IMG/VR virus record: IMGVR_UViG_3300012010_000001
Coordinates: 1 to 39,824 of that record
Source: a virus
Length of the DNA stretch: 39,824 nt
Strand: one strand, 5' to 3'
The notes under the pieces are model-generated. The model did not search any database. It saw only the letters and a program-made list of their open reading frames with translations, and was not told where the DNA came from. This document shows, one piece after another, positions 28,801-36,388 of the stretch; the first letter of the stretch is position 1; each line of letters starts with the position of its first letter. The position numbers and the translations under genes were made by a program.

Positions 28801-29823
28801 ATGGCCTCTGCCATAGTCCCCTTTAACCGTTTGCAACTAGGGATGTCCGTCATCACAACCAAGGGCACGCTGGTCCCCGCGACACGCCAGATCATCGGCG
28901 ATCACACCATGCTGGAGGAGGAGGACTTCTACCGCTCTCCTTACCCGGCGGGCGTGCGGTCTAACGTCGGCGGGGCCGGCGTCATCATCCGTCAGGGCAC
29001 GAAGGTCACGGCCTCCACCGAGCTCACCGCCGAGGAAATCCTCTGGGCGCTTTTGACCGGCGTTAAGGGCGGCATCACGCCCTCGACCGTCGACACCCTC
29101 GCCAAGAACTGGCTGTTCACGCCGGAGCTAACGACGGGCGTCGTGACGATCGACACGGCGAGCCTTGAGATGGCGCGCGGCGACGGCACGACGAACCACT
29201 ACACCGGCCTCGCCGCTTACGGGATGACGGAGTCCTTCAAAATCGACTGGGCATTCAATCAGATCGCCAAGCTGACGATCAACATGTTCGCCCGCGCCAG
29301 AGCGGCCGGCGCCATCACCGGCTCAATCGTGCAATACCCGAGCCGCGAGGCGCTGACCTCCAACCAGATGGCCGTCTACTGGGACACGGCTTACGCCAAC
29401 CTGGGCAACACGGCGCTGGCGGGGCTCGTGCGCAGCGCGTCCTTCACTTGCACCACCGGCTACGCGCCGGACTACACGCTCGATGGCAGAACCACGGTTG
29501 ATTTCACGATTCACAAGGTTGGCAACATCAGCGGCGATCTATCGCTGGTCATGGAGTTCGACGCCGTCGCCGCCACGAAGTTCGCGCTATATCGCAGCGA
29601 CTCGCTGGTCTACATCCGGCTGCACACTACTGGGTCGCTGATCGGCTCTGTAAACGCGCTCAAGTTCGTGCGGATCGACGGGGCGTACCGCTTCAAGGCG
29701 GCACCAACGTTCGCGCCGGACGGCAACCAGATCCTCTGCACGATGAACCTGGAGAGCGTGTACGACACCACCGGCACGAAGACGCTGGAGTTCTCGGCCC
29801 AAAACCTGCTCTCAGTCATCTAG
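28801..29823 (+). CDS. Major tail tube protein
   Basis: 340 residues, among the largest structural proteins here. It is strand-rich with long conserved-looking segments: MSVITTKGTLVPATRQIIGD, AYGMTESFKIDWAFNQIAKL, TINMFARARAAGAITGSIVQ, FTCTTGYAPDYTLDGRTTVD, VGNISGDLSLVMEFDAVAAT and LSVI at the C-terminus. Position before the frameshifted chaperone pair is diagnostic. Starts one base after the preceding stop region with AAGG nearby. Confidence 0.8.
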   Translation: MASAIVPFNRLQLGMSVITTKGTLVPATRQIIGDHTMLEEEDFYRSPYPAGVRSNVGGAGVIIRQGTKVTASTELTAEEILWALLTGVKGGITPSTVDTLAKNWLFTPELTTGVVTIDTASLEMARGDGTTNHYTGLAAYGMTESFKIDWAFNQIAKLTINMFARARAAGAITGSIVQYPSREALTSNQMAVYWDTAYANLGNTALAGLVRSASFTCTTGYAPDYTLDGRTTVDFTIHKVGNISGDLSLVMEFDAVAATKFALYRSDSLVYIRLHTTGSLIGSVNALKFVRIDGAYRFKAAPTFAPDGNQILCTMNLESVYDTTGTKTLEFSAQNLLSVI

Positions 29824-29838
29824 CACGGAGGCTTCCAT

Positions 29839-30270
29839 ATGCCACTTCTCAGGGATAACGACCTGGTGCGTATCGACCTGCCCGCCGAGGGCGAGTACGT
29901 CATGGCCAAGCGCAAGCTGAGCCGGGGCGACCGCATTAGAATCGCGCAGGCGATCTTCAAGGATGGCCGCATCAGTGCGGAGTCTACGCTGGGCTCCGTC
30001 GAGCTGGGCGCCCCTGACGTCCTGGAGGCGATGACCTTCGCCACCCTCGACATCGCGGTCCGACAATTGCATGTCCGCATCGGCGAGGGCGAGTTCGAGA
30101 CGCTGGACGCCACGCCGGAAGCGATCCGTGAATTGGATGGAGACTCGATCGATCACCTCGTTGAGCAAATGGGCAAGCTGTATCCAGTCAGGAGCGATGC
30201 AGACCGCGCAAATTTAAGCGTGAATGGTCGGGGTTCGCTCAAGGCAAGGGCCAGCCGCCCGCAGAGCTAG
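29839..30270 (+). CDS. Tail assembly chaperone (gpG-like)
   Basis: 143 residues; GGAGG precedes ATG 29839. It helps fold the tape measure. Helical, charged sequence: LRDNDLVRIDLPAEGEYVMA, IRIAQAIFKDGRISAESTLG, EALDGDSI-type C-terminus. The gene ends at a TAG after a slippery AAATTTA at 30210, where about codon 126 is reached; the -1 product is longer. The order chaperone, frameshift, tape measure is that of lambda G/GT. Confidence 0.8.
   Translation: MPLLRDNDLVRIDLPAEGEYVMAKRKLSRGDRIRIAQAIFKDGRISAESTLGSVELGAPDVLEAMTFATLDIAVRQLHVRIGEGEFETLDATPEAIRELDGDSIDHLVEQMGKLYPVRSDADRANLSVNGRGSLKARASRPQS
30210..30216 (+). promoter_or_regulatory. Programmed -1 frameshift site (A AAT TTA)
   Basis: The heptamer has the canonical X-XXY-YYZ form relative to the chaperone frame (GCA AAT TTA AGC). 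Slipping back one base re-pairs both tRNAs (AAA TTT) and leads to an open frame to TAG 30417-30419. Its site just before the tape measure gene is where siphophages place the G/T shift. Confidence 0.85.
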
Positions 30271-30419
30271 CGTGGACGCTCATCATGCGGTACGTCGGTA
30301 GCTTCAAATCATACCTGGCGCTGTGCGAGGACGACCGCGCCCTTGAGGACGTCGAGATCGTGATGATGGGCGAGGCCGACGCGCGGAAGATCGAGGAGAT
30401 GAAGCAGCGTGGCGGCTAG
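30216..30419 (+). CDS. gpT-like extension made by -1 frameshift
   Basis: 67 codons after the shift give a fusion of about 193 residues in all. The extension reads KREWSGFAQGKGQPPAELAW, TLIMRYVGSFKSYLALCEDD, RALEDVEIVMMGEADARKIE, EMKQRGG. This acidic helical tail is expected of gpT partners, which bind the tape measure during tail assembly. It has no strong separate start. Its end overlaps the tape measure start (30409). Confidence 0.8.
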   Translation, partial: KREWSGFAQGKGQPPAELAWTLIMRYVGSFKSYLALCEDDRALEDVEIVMMGEADARKIEEMKQRGG

Positions 30420-32970
30420 TCTTTCGTTCGCGATTGAGGCCGTCAATAAGGCAAAGGAGACGCTGGCCGAGGTCGAGGGCGAACTGGGCGGCGTTGAGGG
30501 CAAGGCCAATAGCTCGGGCAGCGCGCTCGAAGGGATGGGCGGCAAGATGGCCGCAGCGGGCGTCCTCGCTGCGGGGGCCGGTATCGCAATCGGCGGCATG
30601 ATCGCCAAGGAGAGCATCTCGGCGGCTTCTGAGCTCGGCGACGCGGTCAATTCGCTGTCTATCGCCACGGGAATGTCCGATACGAAGGCGTCGGAATGGA
30701 TCGGCGTCGGTGAGCACTTCGGGCTGACCGCCGAATATATGCAGAAGTCGATGGATAAGGCGTCGAAGGCGATCTTCGGCGGAATCGATCCGACAACGGG
30801 GCTGATGGTCGCGGGCGGGGTTCTCGATACCACGCTGGAGCACTACGGCATCACGACGAAGGATGTCTCGGGCAAGGCGCTCGACATGAACACGATCATG
30901 TTGTCCACCTCCGACGTCTTCCAGAAGATGCCGGACGGGCCGGAGAAGACGGCGCTGGCGCTCAAGCTCTTCGGCAAGGCCGGCGTGGACATGATCCCGA
31001 TGCTCGATCAGGGCTCGGCGGGCGTCCAGAAGCTAATGGGCACGGTTGACGATATGGGCTTGACGCTGGACGCATCGGGCGTACAGAAGACCAAGGATTT
31101 CGCTTTCGCGCAGCGCGATATGAGCGAGGCCCTGAAGGGGGTCGAGGTTCAAATTGGCATGGCGCTGATGCCGATTCTGACGACCATGTTTACCTTCATG
31201 TCCACGACGGCGATCCCGGCGATCCATGACCTTGCCGTGACCTGGCTGCCCAAGATCAAGCAGGGGTTCAACGACTTTCTGACAGCCGTTCAGCCCGTCG
31301 CCGCTGCCATCATGCCGATCATCGGAGCGCTGGCAGGCAACAAAGAGGCGCTCGAAGCCGTAGCTATCACGATCGGCGTGGGGCTGGTTATCGCCTTCGG
31401 CGCGCTGGCAGTGTCCGCGGGCGCAGCCGCCGTGGGCGTCATCGCCGCGACCTGGCCGCTCCTCGCGATTGCGGCCGCCGTCGCCGGGGTCACCTTCGTA
31501 ATCCTTGAGCTAATCAACCACTGGGACGACCTCACGGCGGCGGTTCCAGGCCTGCAAACGGCCATATCAGCCGTCACAGATTTCTTCACACAGCACGTCG
31601 TGCCGATCATTGGCACGGTCAAGGCGGCGCTGCAGTCCGTGATCTCGTTTGCGACAGACATCTGGCCAGCGATTAAAGAGAAGCTCAGCGGACCATTCCA
31701 GGCAGCGTTCGACAACCTCAAGCTGATCGCGACGACTGAGTTTGGATACCTGAAAGGCATCTTTCAGACGCAGATCGATCTGGTCAAGGGCATCATCAAG
31801 CTCGTGCTCGACCTGATCCACGGCGATTTCGGCAAGTTCTGGGCTGATCTGAAAACGCTGGTCGGGTCGATGTTCGAGGACATCAAGGGCCTGTTCTCGA
31901 CTCAGCTCGGGCTGGTCGAGGGGCTGGTCTCGACGGCGCTGACCGCATGGATCGGCGTGATAACGGGAGCCGTGCCGCTGTTCCTCGACGCGGGCACGGC
32001 GATCCTGACCGGGCTCTACCAGGGCGCGATGAACGTCGCTGTGACGATCTTGACGTGGATCGCCTCGCTGCCGGGGCAGTTCGTTTCGATGCTGGGCGAT
32101 CTGGGCGGGCTGTTGGTACAGAAGGGCGATGATCTGATCCACGGTCTGCTGCGCGGCGCTATCGGGGCCGCGCTGTATTTCGCGACGTGGGTTATCAGCT
32201 TGCCCGGCCAGATCATCGGTTGGCTCGGCGATTTAGGCACCCAGTTATACAACTACGCTTACGACGCGATAGGCCGTATGGCTCAGGGTGTGATAGATGG
32301 AGCATCAAAGGTTATCGACGCCGTTAGCGGCGTAATCGGCGATCTTAATCCGTTCCACTCGCCGCCGGGCGCGCACGAACTGCCTGGGAAGTATTACGAC
32401 TACGGTGTTAGTGTCGCCGGTAAGTTCGCCAGCGGCCTTGCAAGCGGTGCGGGCAAGGTCACAGTGGCGGCCTCTGCTCTGGTGACCGCAGCGGCACCCG
32501 TAGCAGCCACGACGGGCACGCCAGCGCCCACGCCTACGGGCACGATCACGACGGGCGTGACCGCATCGCCTACCTGGTTCCAGACAATGGGCAACAACTC
32601 AAGCTGGGCCTATTACACGGCGAAGGCGCTGAGCGAGAGCACCAACGCGCTCAACTTCAGCCCAATAATCGATGTCATCGCCGCGCTCAATAAGTTTGGC
32701 AGTCTCCAAGCGTTTCAGACGGCGGGCGGCGTGTCCTATCCCGATATGATGACGTTGCTACGCGCTAAGGGCCTCTCCTTCGACCAGGGCGGCTGGCTGC
32801 CACCGGGCCTGACGATGGCCTACAACGGCACTGGCTCACCAGAGCGCGTCTCGCCGGGTCACGGCGGCGACATCACCATCAACTTCTACGGCCTCGACGT
32901 CATCAACGACCCGATAGCGCGGCGCAAGGTCGCGACCGTGCTGCGTGACGAGATGCTGGCGGTAGCATGA
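30409..32970 (+). CDS. Tail tape measure protein
   Basis: 853 residues from GTG 30409, so a tail of moderate length. It is helical and Ala/Gly/Lys-rich: AIEAVNKAKETLAEVEGELG, GGVEGKANSSGSALEGMGGK, MAAAGVLAAGAGIAIGGMIA, PDGPEKTALALKLFGKAGVD; hydrophobic helices occur about residues 310-370 (ITIGVGLVIAFGALAVSAGA). The end (PGLTMAYNGTGSPERVSPGH) resembles the usual tape-measure C-terminus. A GAGGAG lies about 12 bases upstream. Confidence 0.92.
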   Translation: MAASLSFAIEAVNKAKETLAEVEGELGGVEGKANSSGSALEGMGGKMAAAGVLAAGAGIAIGGMIAKESISAASELGDAVNSLSIATGMSDTKASEWIGVGEHFGLTAEYMQKSMDKASKAIFGGIDPTTGLMVAGGVLDTTLEHYGITTKDVSGKALDMNTIMLSTSDVFQKMPDGPEKTALALKLFGKAGVDMIPMLDQGSAGVQKLMGTVDDMGLTLDASGVQKTKDFAFAQRDMSEALKGVEVQIGMALMPILTTMFTFMSTTAIPAIHDLAVTWLPKIKQGFNDFLTAVQPVAAAIMPIIGALAGNKEALEAVAITIGVGLVIAFGALAVSAGAAAVGVIAATWPLLAIAAAVAGVTFVILELINHWDDLTAAVPGLQTAISAVTDFFTQHVVPIIGTVKAALQSVISFATDIWPAIKEKLSGPFQAAFDNLKLIATTEFGYLKGIFQTQIDLVKGIIKLVLDLIHGDFGKFWADLKTLVGSMFEDIKGLFSTQLGLVEGLVSTALTAWIGVITGAVPLFLDAGTAILTGLYQGAMNVAVTILTWIASLPGQFVSMLGDLGGLLVQKGDDLIHGLLRGAIGAALYFATWVISLPGQIIGWLGDLGTQLYNYAYDAIGRMAQGVIDGASKVIDAVSGVIGDLNPFHSPPGAHELPGKYYDYGVSVAGKFASGLASGAGKVTVAASALVTAAAPVAATTGTPAPTPTGTITTGVTASPTWFQTMGNNSSWAYYTAKALSESTNALNFSPIIDVIAALNKFGSLQAFQTAGGVSYPDMMTLLRAKGLSFDQGGWLPPGLTMAYNGTGSPERVSPGHGGDITINFYGLDVINDPIARRKVATVLRDEMLAVA

Positions 32971-35096
32971 CCGCGCCCTCCCGGCAGTACGAGGCGGGCT
33001 TCAACTGGTCTGGCATAACCACGCCCACGCTCGGCGCGACGGAGAGCGTCGGTTCCGACAACAACGGCGCGGACAACCCAGCGTTGGCTACGCTTTATAA
33101 AGACTATCCGACGAATACCGTCCCTCATTCGCTGGATGCAGGCACAACCTGCCTGGTCGTCTTCGTGGGCGCGGCTGACGACAAGGATGTGGCGAGCATC
33201 ACATGGAACGGCATCGTCCTGACTCAGGTCGTTGACTACTACCCGAACCTCATCAGCGCTCAGCGCGTGGTTGTATATAAACTGGACAGCCCGACTGGAT
33301 CTGGCGCGCTGGTTGTGACGATGGCGACCGGGGCCTCTGGGCGCTTCGGGGCCGTCGCCATGAACCTGATCGGCGGCACGCTCGGCACGCCCGACACTGC
33401 CTCAGCCAGCGCCGTTGGCCATGTGACTTCGGGGTCAGTCTCGGGCGATCTACTCATCAACTTTATGATCCAGGGCGGTTCCACCGCTGGCCCTATCGTC
33501 AACGCCGGACAGGTCGCCGACGATGGGCGCGATGTCAACGATACCGATGGCAGCATCTCTGCCTCCGGCTTTGGCGCGAGCCACAAGGCCGGCCCCGGCC
33601 CGACGACTCTTGGATGGACGAACGCCGGGGCTTTCCGAACGTGGGCGATGGTCACGATCCCCGTCACTGCCTCATTCACCGATGAGTCGGCCTCCCTCAA
33701 GCACTTCTCCACCCAGACCGGGCGCTCCGAAGAGTTGGGCCGCGTGCAGCCAAGCACGGCCATCGTGGTTCTCGATAACATGCTCGGGCGCTTCACCCCC
33801 GAATACGTCGCCGGGCCGCTGTACGGCACGCTCGAGCTGGAACGCCGGGCGCGCATCCGGGGCTACCTGGCCGACGCCACGACGCGCGATCTCTTCTACG
33901 GCTTCATCACCGACATCGTGCCCGACTCGCTCGCGCAGCGCACGACGATCACCCTGCAAGACTGGTCGCTCTTCCTGCAGCAGTTCGACCTCAACCTGGG
34001 CCCGCTGATCTCCTACACGACCGGCGCCATCATCGGAGCCATCCTCGACGCGGCGGGCTTCCCGGCTGGCGGCACGTGGCGCACCCTTGATACCGGCCAG
34101 ACGACGCTGCCCTACTGGTTCGCTCGCAACATCAACGCCTGGGACGCGATTCAAGAAGTCGCCGAGCACGAGCTGGGCGGCATGTTCTACTTCGACCAGT
34201 CGGGGAAGGGGATCTTCGAGGACCGCTTCAACCGGCCGCTCCGGGCTGTCGTCAACACCTGGACGAACACGATTGGAAACCTGATTTACCAGCGCCGGAG
34301 CACGCAGGTCTATTCGCACGCCAAGATCATCCTGGGCGGGTTCACGCTGGGCACTGCGGGGTCAGTCATCTTCCAGTACTCCCCGTTGCCTCTGGCCGTT
34401 GCGCCGGGGGCCTACGTCGGCAATCCGGTGGACGGGATGTCGATCAACTACCCACAACCGGCAAGGTCAGTGATAACGCCCGTGGCCACGACTGATTACG
34501 TGGCCAACTCGCTCTCGACGGGGCTGGGGACTGACCGTACGGCTGGCATGACGCTGGTCTCGTTCGCCGACTATGGGGGCGGCGCTAAGTGGCTGCTCCG
34601 CAACGACAACCTTTCGACGGTCTACATGCAGACGCCCCTGCAGATCCGGGGGACGCCGCTGGGGCTGCCTTCCAGCCTTCGCACTGTGGAGCGCACAGGG
34701 ACGCCGCTGGGGACAATCGTGCGGACGTTTGAGAAGACGTACCGCTTCCTCGATGACGCCGTGCTGGCGGGCTCCTGGGCTGACTACATCGTCGGCCACT
34801 ACGCCAAGCCGCAACCGCTCCTGCAGACGCTGATCCCGGTGGACGATTCGGTCATCCAGCAGCAGATGTACGAGAGCCGGGCCAGCGACCGGCAGACGAT
34901 CACGGACACGGTGTTCCCGTGGCGTTCGCAGGTCAACAGCGACTTCTTTATCGAAATGCTGAAGCACGAGGCCGAGGTCACAGGCGAAGGGCCGGGAGTA
35001 CATCGCACGAGTTGGACGCTGACCGACCAGGGCGCGGACATCGTTTGGATTCTGGGCACGTCCGCACTCGACACCACCACGATTGCAGGTTACTGA
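32967..35096 (+). CDS. Tail hub protein with N-terminal beta-sandwich
   Basis: 709 residues. The first 230 look like a lectin/Ig-type sandwich: HSLDAGTTCLVVFVGAADDK, DVASITWNGIVLTQVVDYYP, GSGALVVTMATGASGRFGAV. The rest is a tail tip/hub protein: STAIVVLDNMLGRFTPEYVA, DLFYGFITDIVPDSLAQRTT, WDAIQEVAEHELGGMFYFDQ and RTFEKTYRFLDDAVLAGSW. Placement right after the tape measure fits a distal tail or baseplate hub. The added sandwich may bind carbohydrates on the host surface; this is inference. Confidence 0.75.
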   Translation: MTAPSRQYEAGFNWSGITTPTLGATESVGSDNNGADNPALATLYKDYPTNTVPHSLDAGTTCLVVFVGAADDKDVASITWNGIVLTQVVDYYPNLISAQRVVVYKLDSPTGSGALVVTMATGASGRFGAVAMNLIGGTLGTPDTASASAVGHVTSGSVSGDLLINFMIQGGSTAGPIVNAGQVADDGRDVNDTDGSISASGFGASHKAGPGPTTLGWTNAGAFRTWAMVTIPVTASFTDESASLKHFSTQTGRSEELGRVQPSTAIVVLDNMLGRFTPEYVAGPLYGTLELERRARIRGYLADATTRDLFYGFITDIVPDSLAQRTTITLQDWSLFLQQFDLNLGPLISYTTGAIIGAILDAAGFPAGGTWRTLDTGQTTLPYWFARNINAWDAIQEVAEHELGGMFYFDQSGKGIFEDRFNRPLRAVVNTWTNTIGNLIYQRRSTQVYSHAKIILGGFTLGTAGSVIFQYSPLPLAVAPGAYVGNPVDGMSINYPQPARSVITPVATTDYVANSLSTGLGTDRTAGMTLVSFADYGGGAKWLLRNDNLSTVYMQTPLQIRGTPLGLPSSLRTVERTGTPLGTIVRTFEKTYRFLDDAVLAGSWADYIVGHYAKPQPLLQTLIPVDDSVIQQQMYESRASDRQTITDTVFPWRSQVNSDFFIEMLKHEAEVTGEGPGVHRTSWTLTDQGADIVWILGTSALDTTTIAGY

Positions 35097-35098
35097 TT

Positions 35099-35431
35099 AT
35101 GCCCTTCATTCGCACGCGGGCAACTCACTTCCAGGCGGACAAGACAGACGAGGACAAGCGCGGCCGCGTTCAGCGGTTCCTTGTCACCCACGGCCTGCCG
35201 ACGATCTCGGACTGGACGCCAACGGAAACGGTCGAGGCGTACATCAACGATGGCCGCTGGATCGCGGAATGCCCGCATCACTGCGGCGGCGCTGAGCTCG
35301 TCGACCCTGACTGGCCGTTCTTCGTCTGCTCGGCGGGTTGCGGCGGTGGGCCATACGAAGTCGTGTTTCCGAAGCAGCGGGCAAAGGTTGAGGCCGCCTA
35401 CATCAAAGCCTATTGGAAGGGGCCGGAATAA
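35099..35431 (+). CDS. Tail-associated protein with zinc-ribbon motif
   Basis: 110 residues starting two bases after the previous stop. It contains CPHHCGGAELVDPDWPFFVC then SAGCGGG, a double C-x2/3-C pattern likely to bind zinc, with a charged helical region before (TDEDKRGRVQRFLVTHGLPT). Small Cys-containing proteins sit here in other siphophage tail modules. Function unknown. Confidence 0.65.
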   Translation: MPFIRTRATHFQADKTDEDKRGRVQRFLVTHGLPTISDWTPTETVEAYINDGRWIAECPHHCGGAELVDPDWPFFVCSAGCGGGPYEVVFPKQRAKVEAAYIKAYWKGPE

Positions 35432-35452
35432 TGGACCTAGGGATGGTGTGTC

Positions 35453-36043
35453 ATTAGCTGGACCGATCCCGCCGCACACGTTTTTACCACCGGAGAAATC
35501 GTTACGGCGGCCACACTGAATACCTATATTCGGCTGAACCTACAGCAGCTCTCGACGGCGCTGCTGATCCCGCCATATCAGAGTGGGCAGCTCTACGGCT
35601 CGCAGGGGCGCGTATCTTCACCCGGACAGACGGCCGTAATTGGGCGTCTGTGTGCGTTGCCCTTCCACGTTCCAGCTACATTCACAACCAGCAATTACAA
35701 ACTGAATACCAGCGCCCTCGGAAACATGCGTGCGGGAATTTATAACGACAATGCGGGAGTGCCCGGATCGCTCCTGACAGGATCGGCTTCAACAGCCTGT
35801 GCTAGTCCCATAACAACAATTGCTGTGAGTCAGGCACTGACTGGCCCCGCGCTATATTGGCTTGTCACCCTCTTTGACAGTGCAGCAACCGTTACAGCCG
35901 TGACCACCAACAGCCTAATTGGCAACGGTCTTGGTGGCGTGTATCGAACATTCGCTTACGCTGCATTGCCTGATCCCTTTGGGGCTGCTAGCTGGCCCGC
36001 CACAACCGATGTAATGCCTAACCTGACTGTGCAGGCCGTTTAA
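35453..36043 (+). CDS. Tail fibre-like protein (ATT start proposed)
   Basis: 196 residues if translation begins at ATT 35453. The frame then reads SWTDPAAHVFTTGEIVTAAT and LNTYIRLNLQQLS, the recurrent start of phage tail-fibre N-termini, and continues into strand-rich sequence (PFHVPATFTTSNYKLNTSAL; GIYNDNAGVPGSLLTGSA). The only standard start is TTG 35657, which would remove that domain. A stop (TAG 35438) closes the frame upstream. A short 8-codon ORF from ATG 35431 overlaps in another frame. Confidence 0.6.
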   Translation: MSWTDPAAHVFTTGEIVTAATLNTYIRLNLQQLSTALLIPPYQSGQLYGSQGRVSSPGQTAVIGRLCALPFHVPATFTTSNYKLNTSALGNMRAGIYNDNAGVPGSLLTGSASTACASPITTIAVSQALTGPALYWLVTLFDSAATVTAVTTNSLIGNGLGGVYRTFAYAALPDPFGAASWPATTDVMPNLTVQAV

Positions 36044-36339
36044 TGAATCGGGTCTTGCAACATTTGATGGATCGTCACGCGATACTCCCGCCCAATCCCA
36101 CAGCCCGGCCACGGGTTGGCGGTGCTAGATTGCAGTCCGTCCAGCGCTTGCAGGATCGCCAAAGCGTCGGCACTCGTAAGCGCGCCGTCGCAATTGGCAT
36201 CGCCCCACGGCCCGAGCAGGGTATTCGTGAAGTACAACGGCGCTGGCGTCGGCGCTGGCGTTCCGCTCGGCCCGTCCGCGACGGCGACACCAAGCGCCAG
36301 CGTCAGGGCGAGCGCGAAGCCGAGTACAAAGCCTCTCAT
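36040..36339 (-). CDS. Secreted dockerin-like protein (moron)
   Basis: 99 residues on the minus strand; AAGGAGG lies 5 bases before ATG 36339. A signal peptide (MRGFVLGFALALTLALGVAV then ADG) is followed by a Pro/Thr spacer and a dockerin-type calcium-loop repeat: GDANCDGALTSADALAILQA with the D-x-N-x-D-G pattern. Only one repeat is clear, where cellulosomal dockerins have two. Its stop overlaps the plus-strand fibre gene stop. Opposite orientation inside the tail operon marks it as an accessory gene, likely expressed from the prophage. Confidence 0.75.
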   Translation of the reverse strand: MRGFVLGFALALTLALGVAVADGPSGTPAPTPAPLYFTNTLLGPWGDANCDGALTSADALAILQALDGLQSSTANPWPGCGIGREYRVTIHQMLQDPIH

Positions 36340-36360
36340 GTGAACCTCCTTCTAGCGGGG

Positions 36361-36371
36361 ACAGTATACGC
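36361..36371 (-). promoter_or_regulatory. Promoter-type element of the dockerin-like gene
   Basis: Read on the minus strand, GCGTATACTGT carries a TATACT -10, 22 bases before the gene's ATG. The identical 11-mer precedes the integrase leader at 1171. No -35 stands out. It would let this gene be transcribed on its own from the prophage. Confidence 0.4.
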
Positions 36372-36388
36372 CCGCCCGGAGGGGCGCC

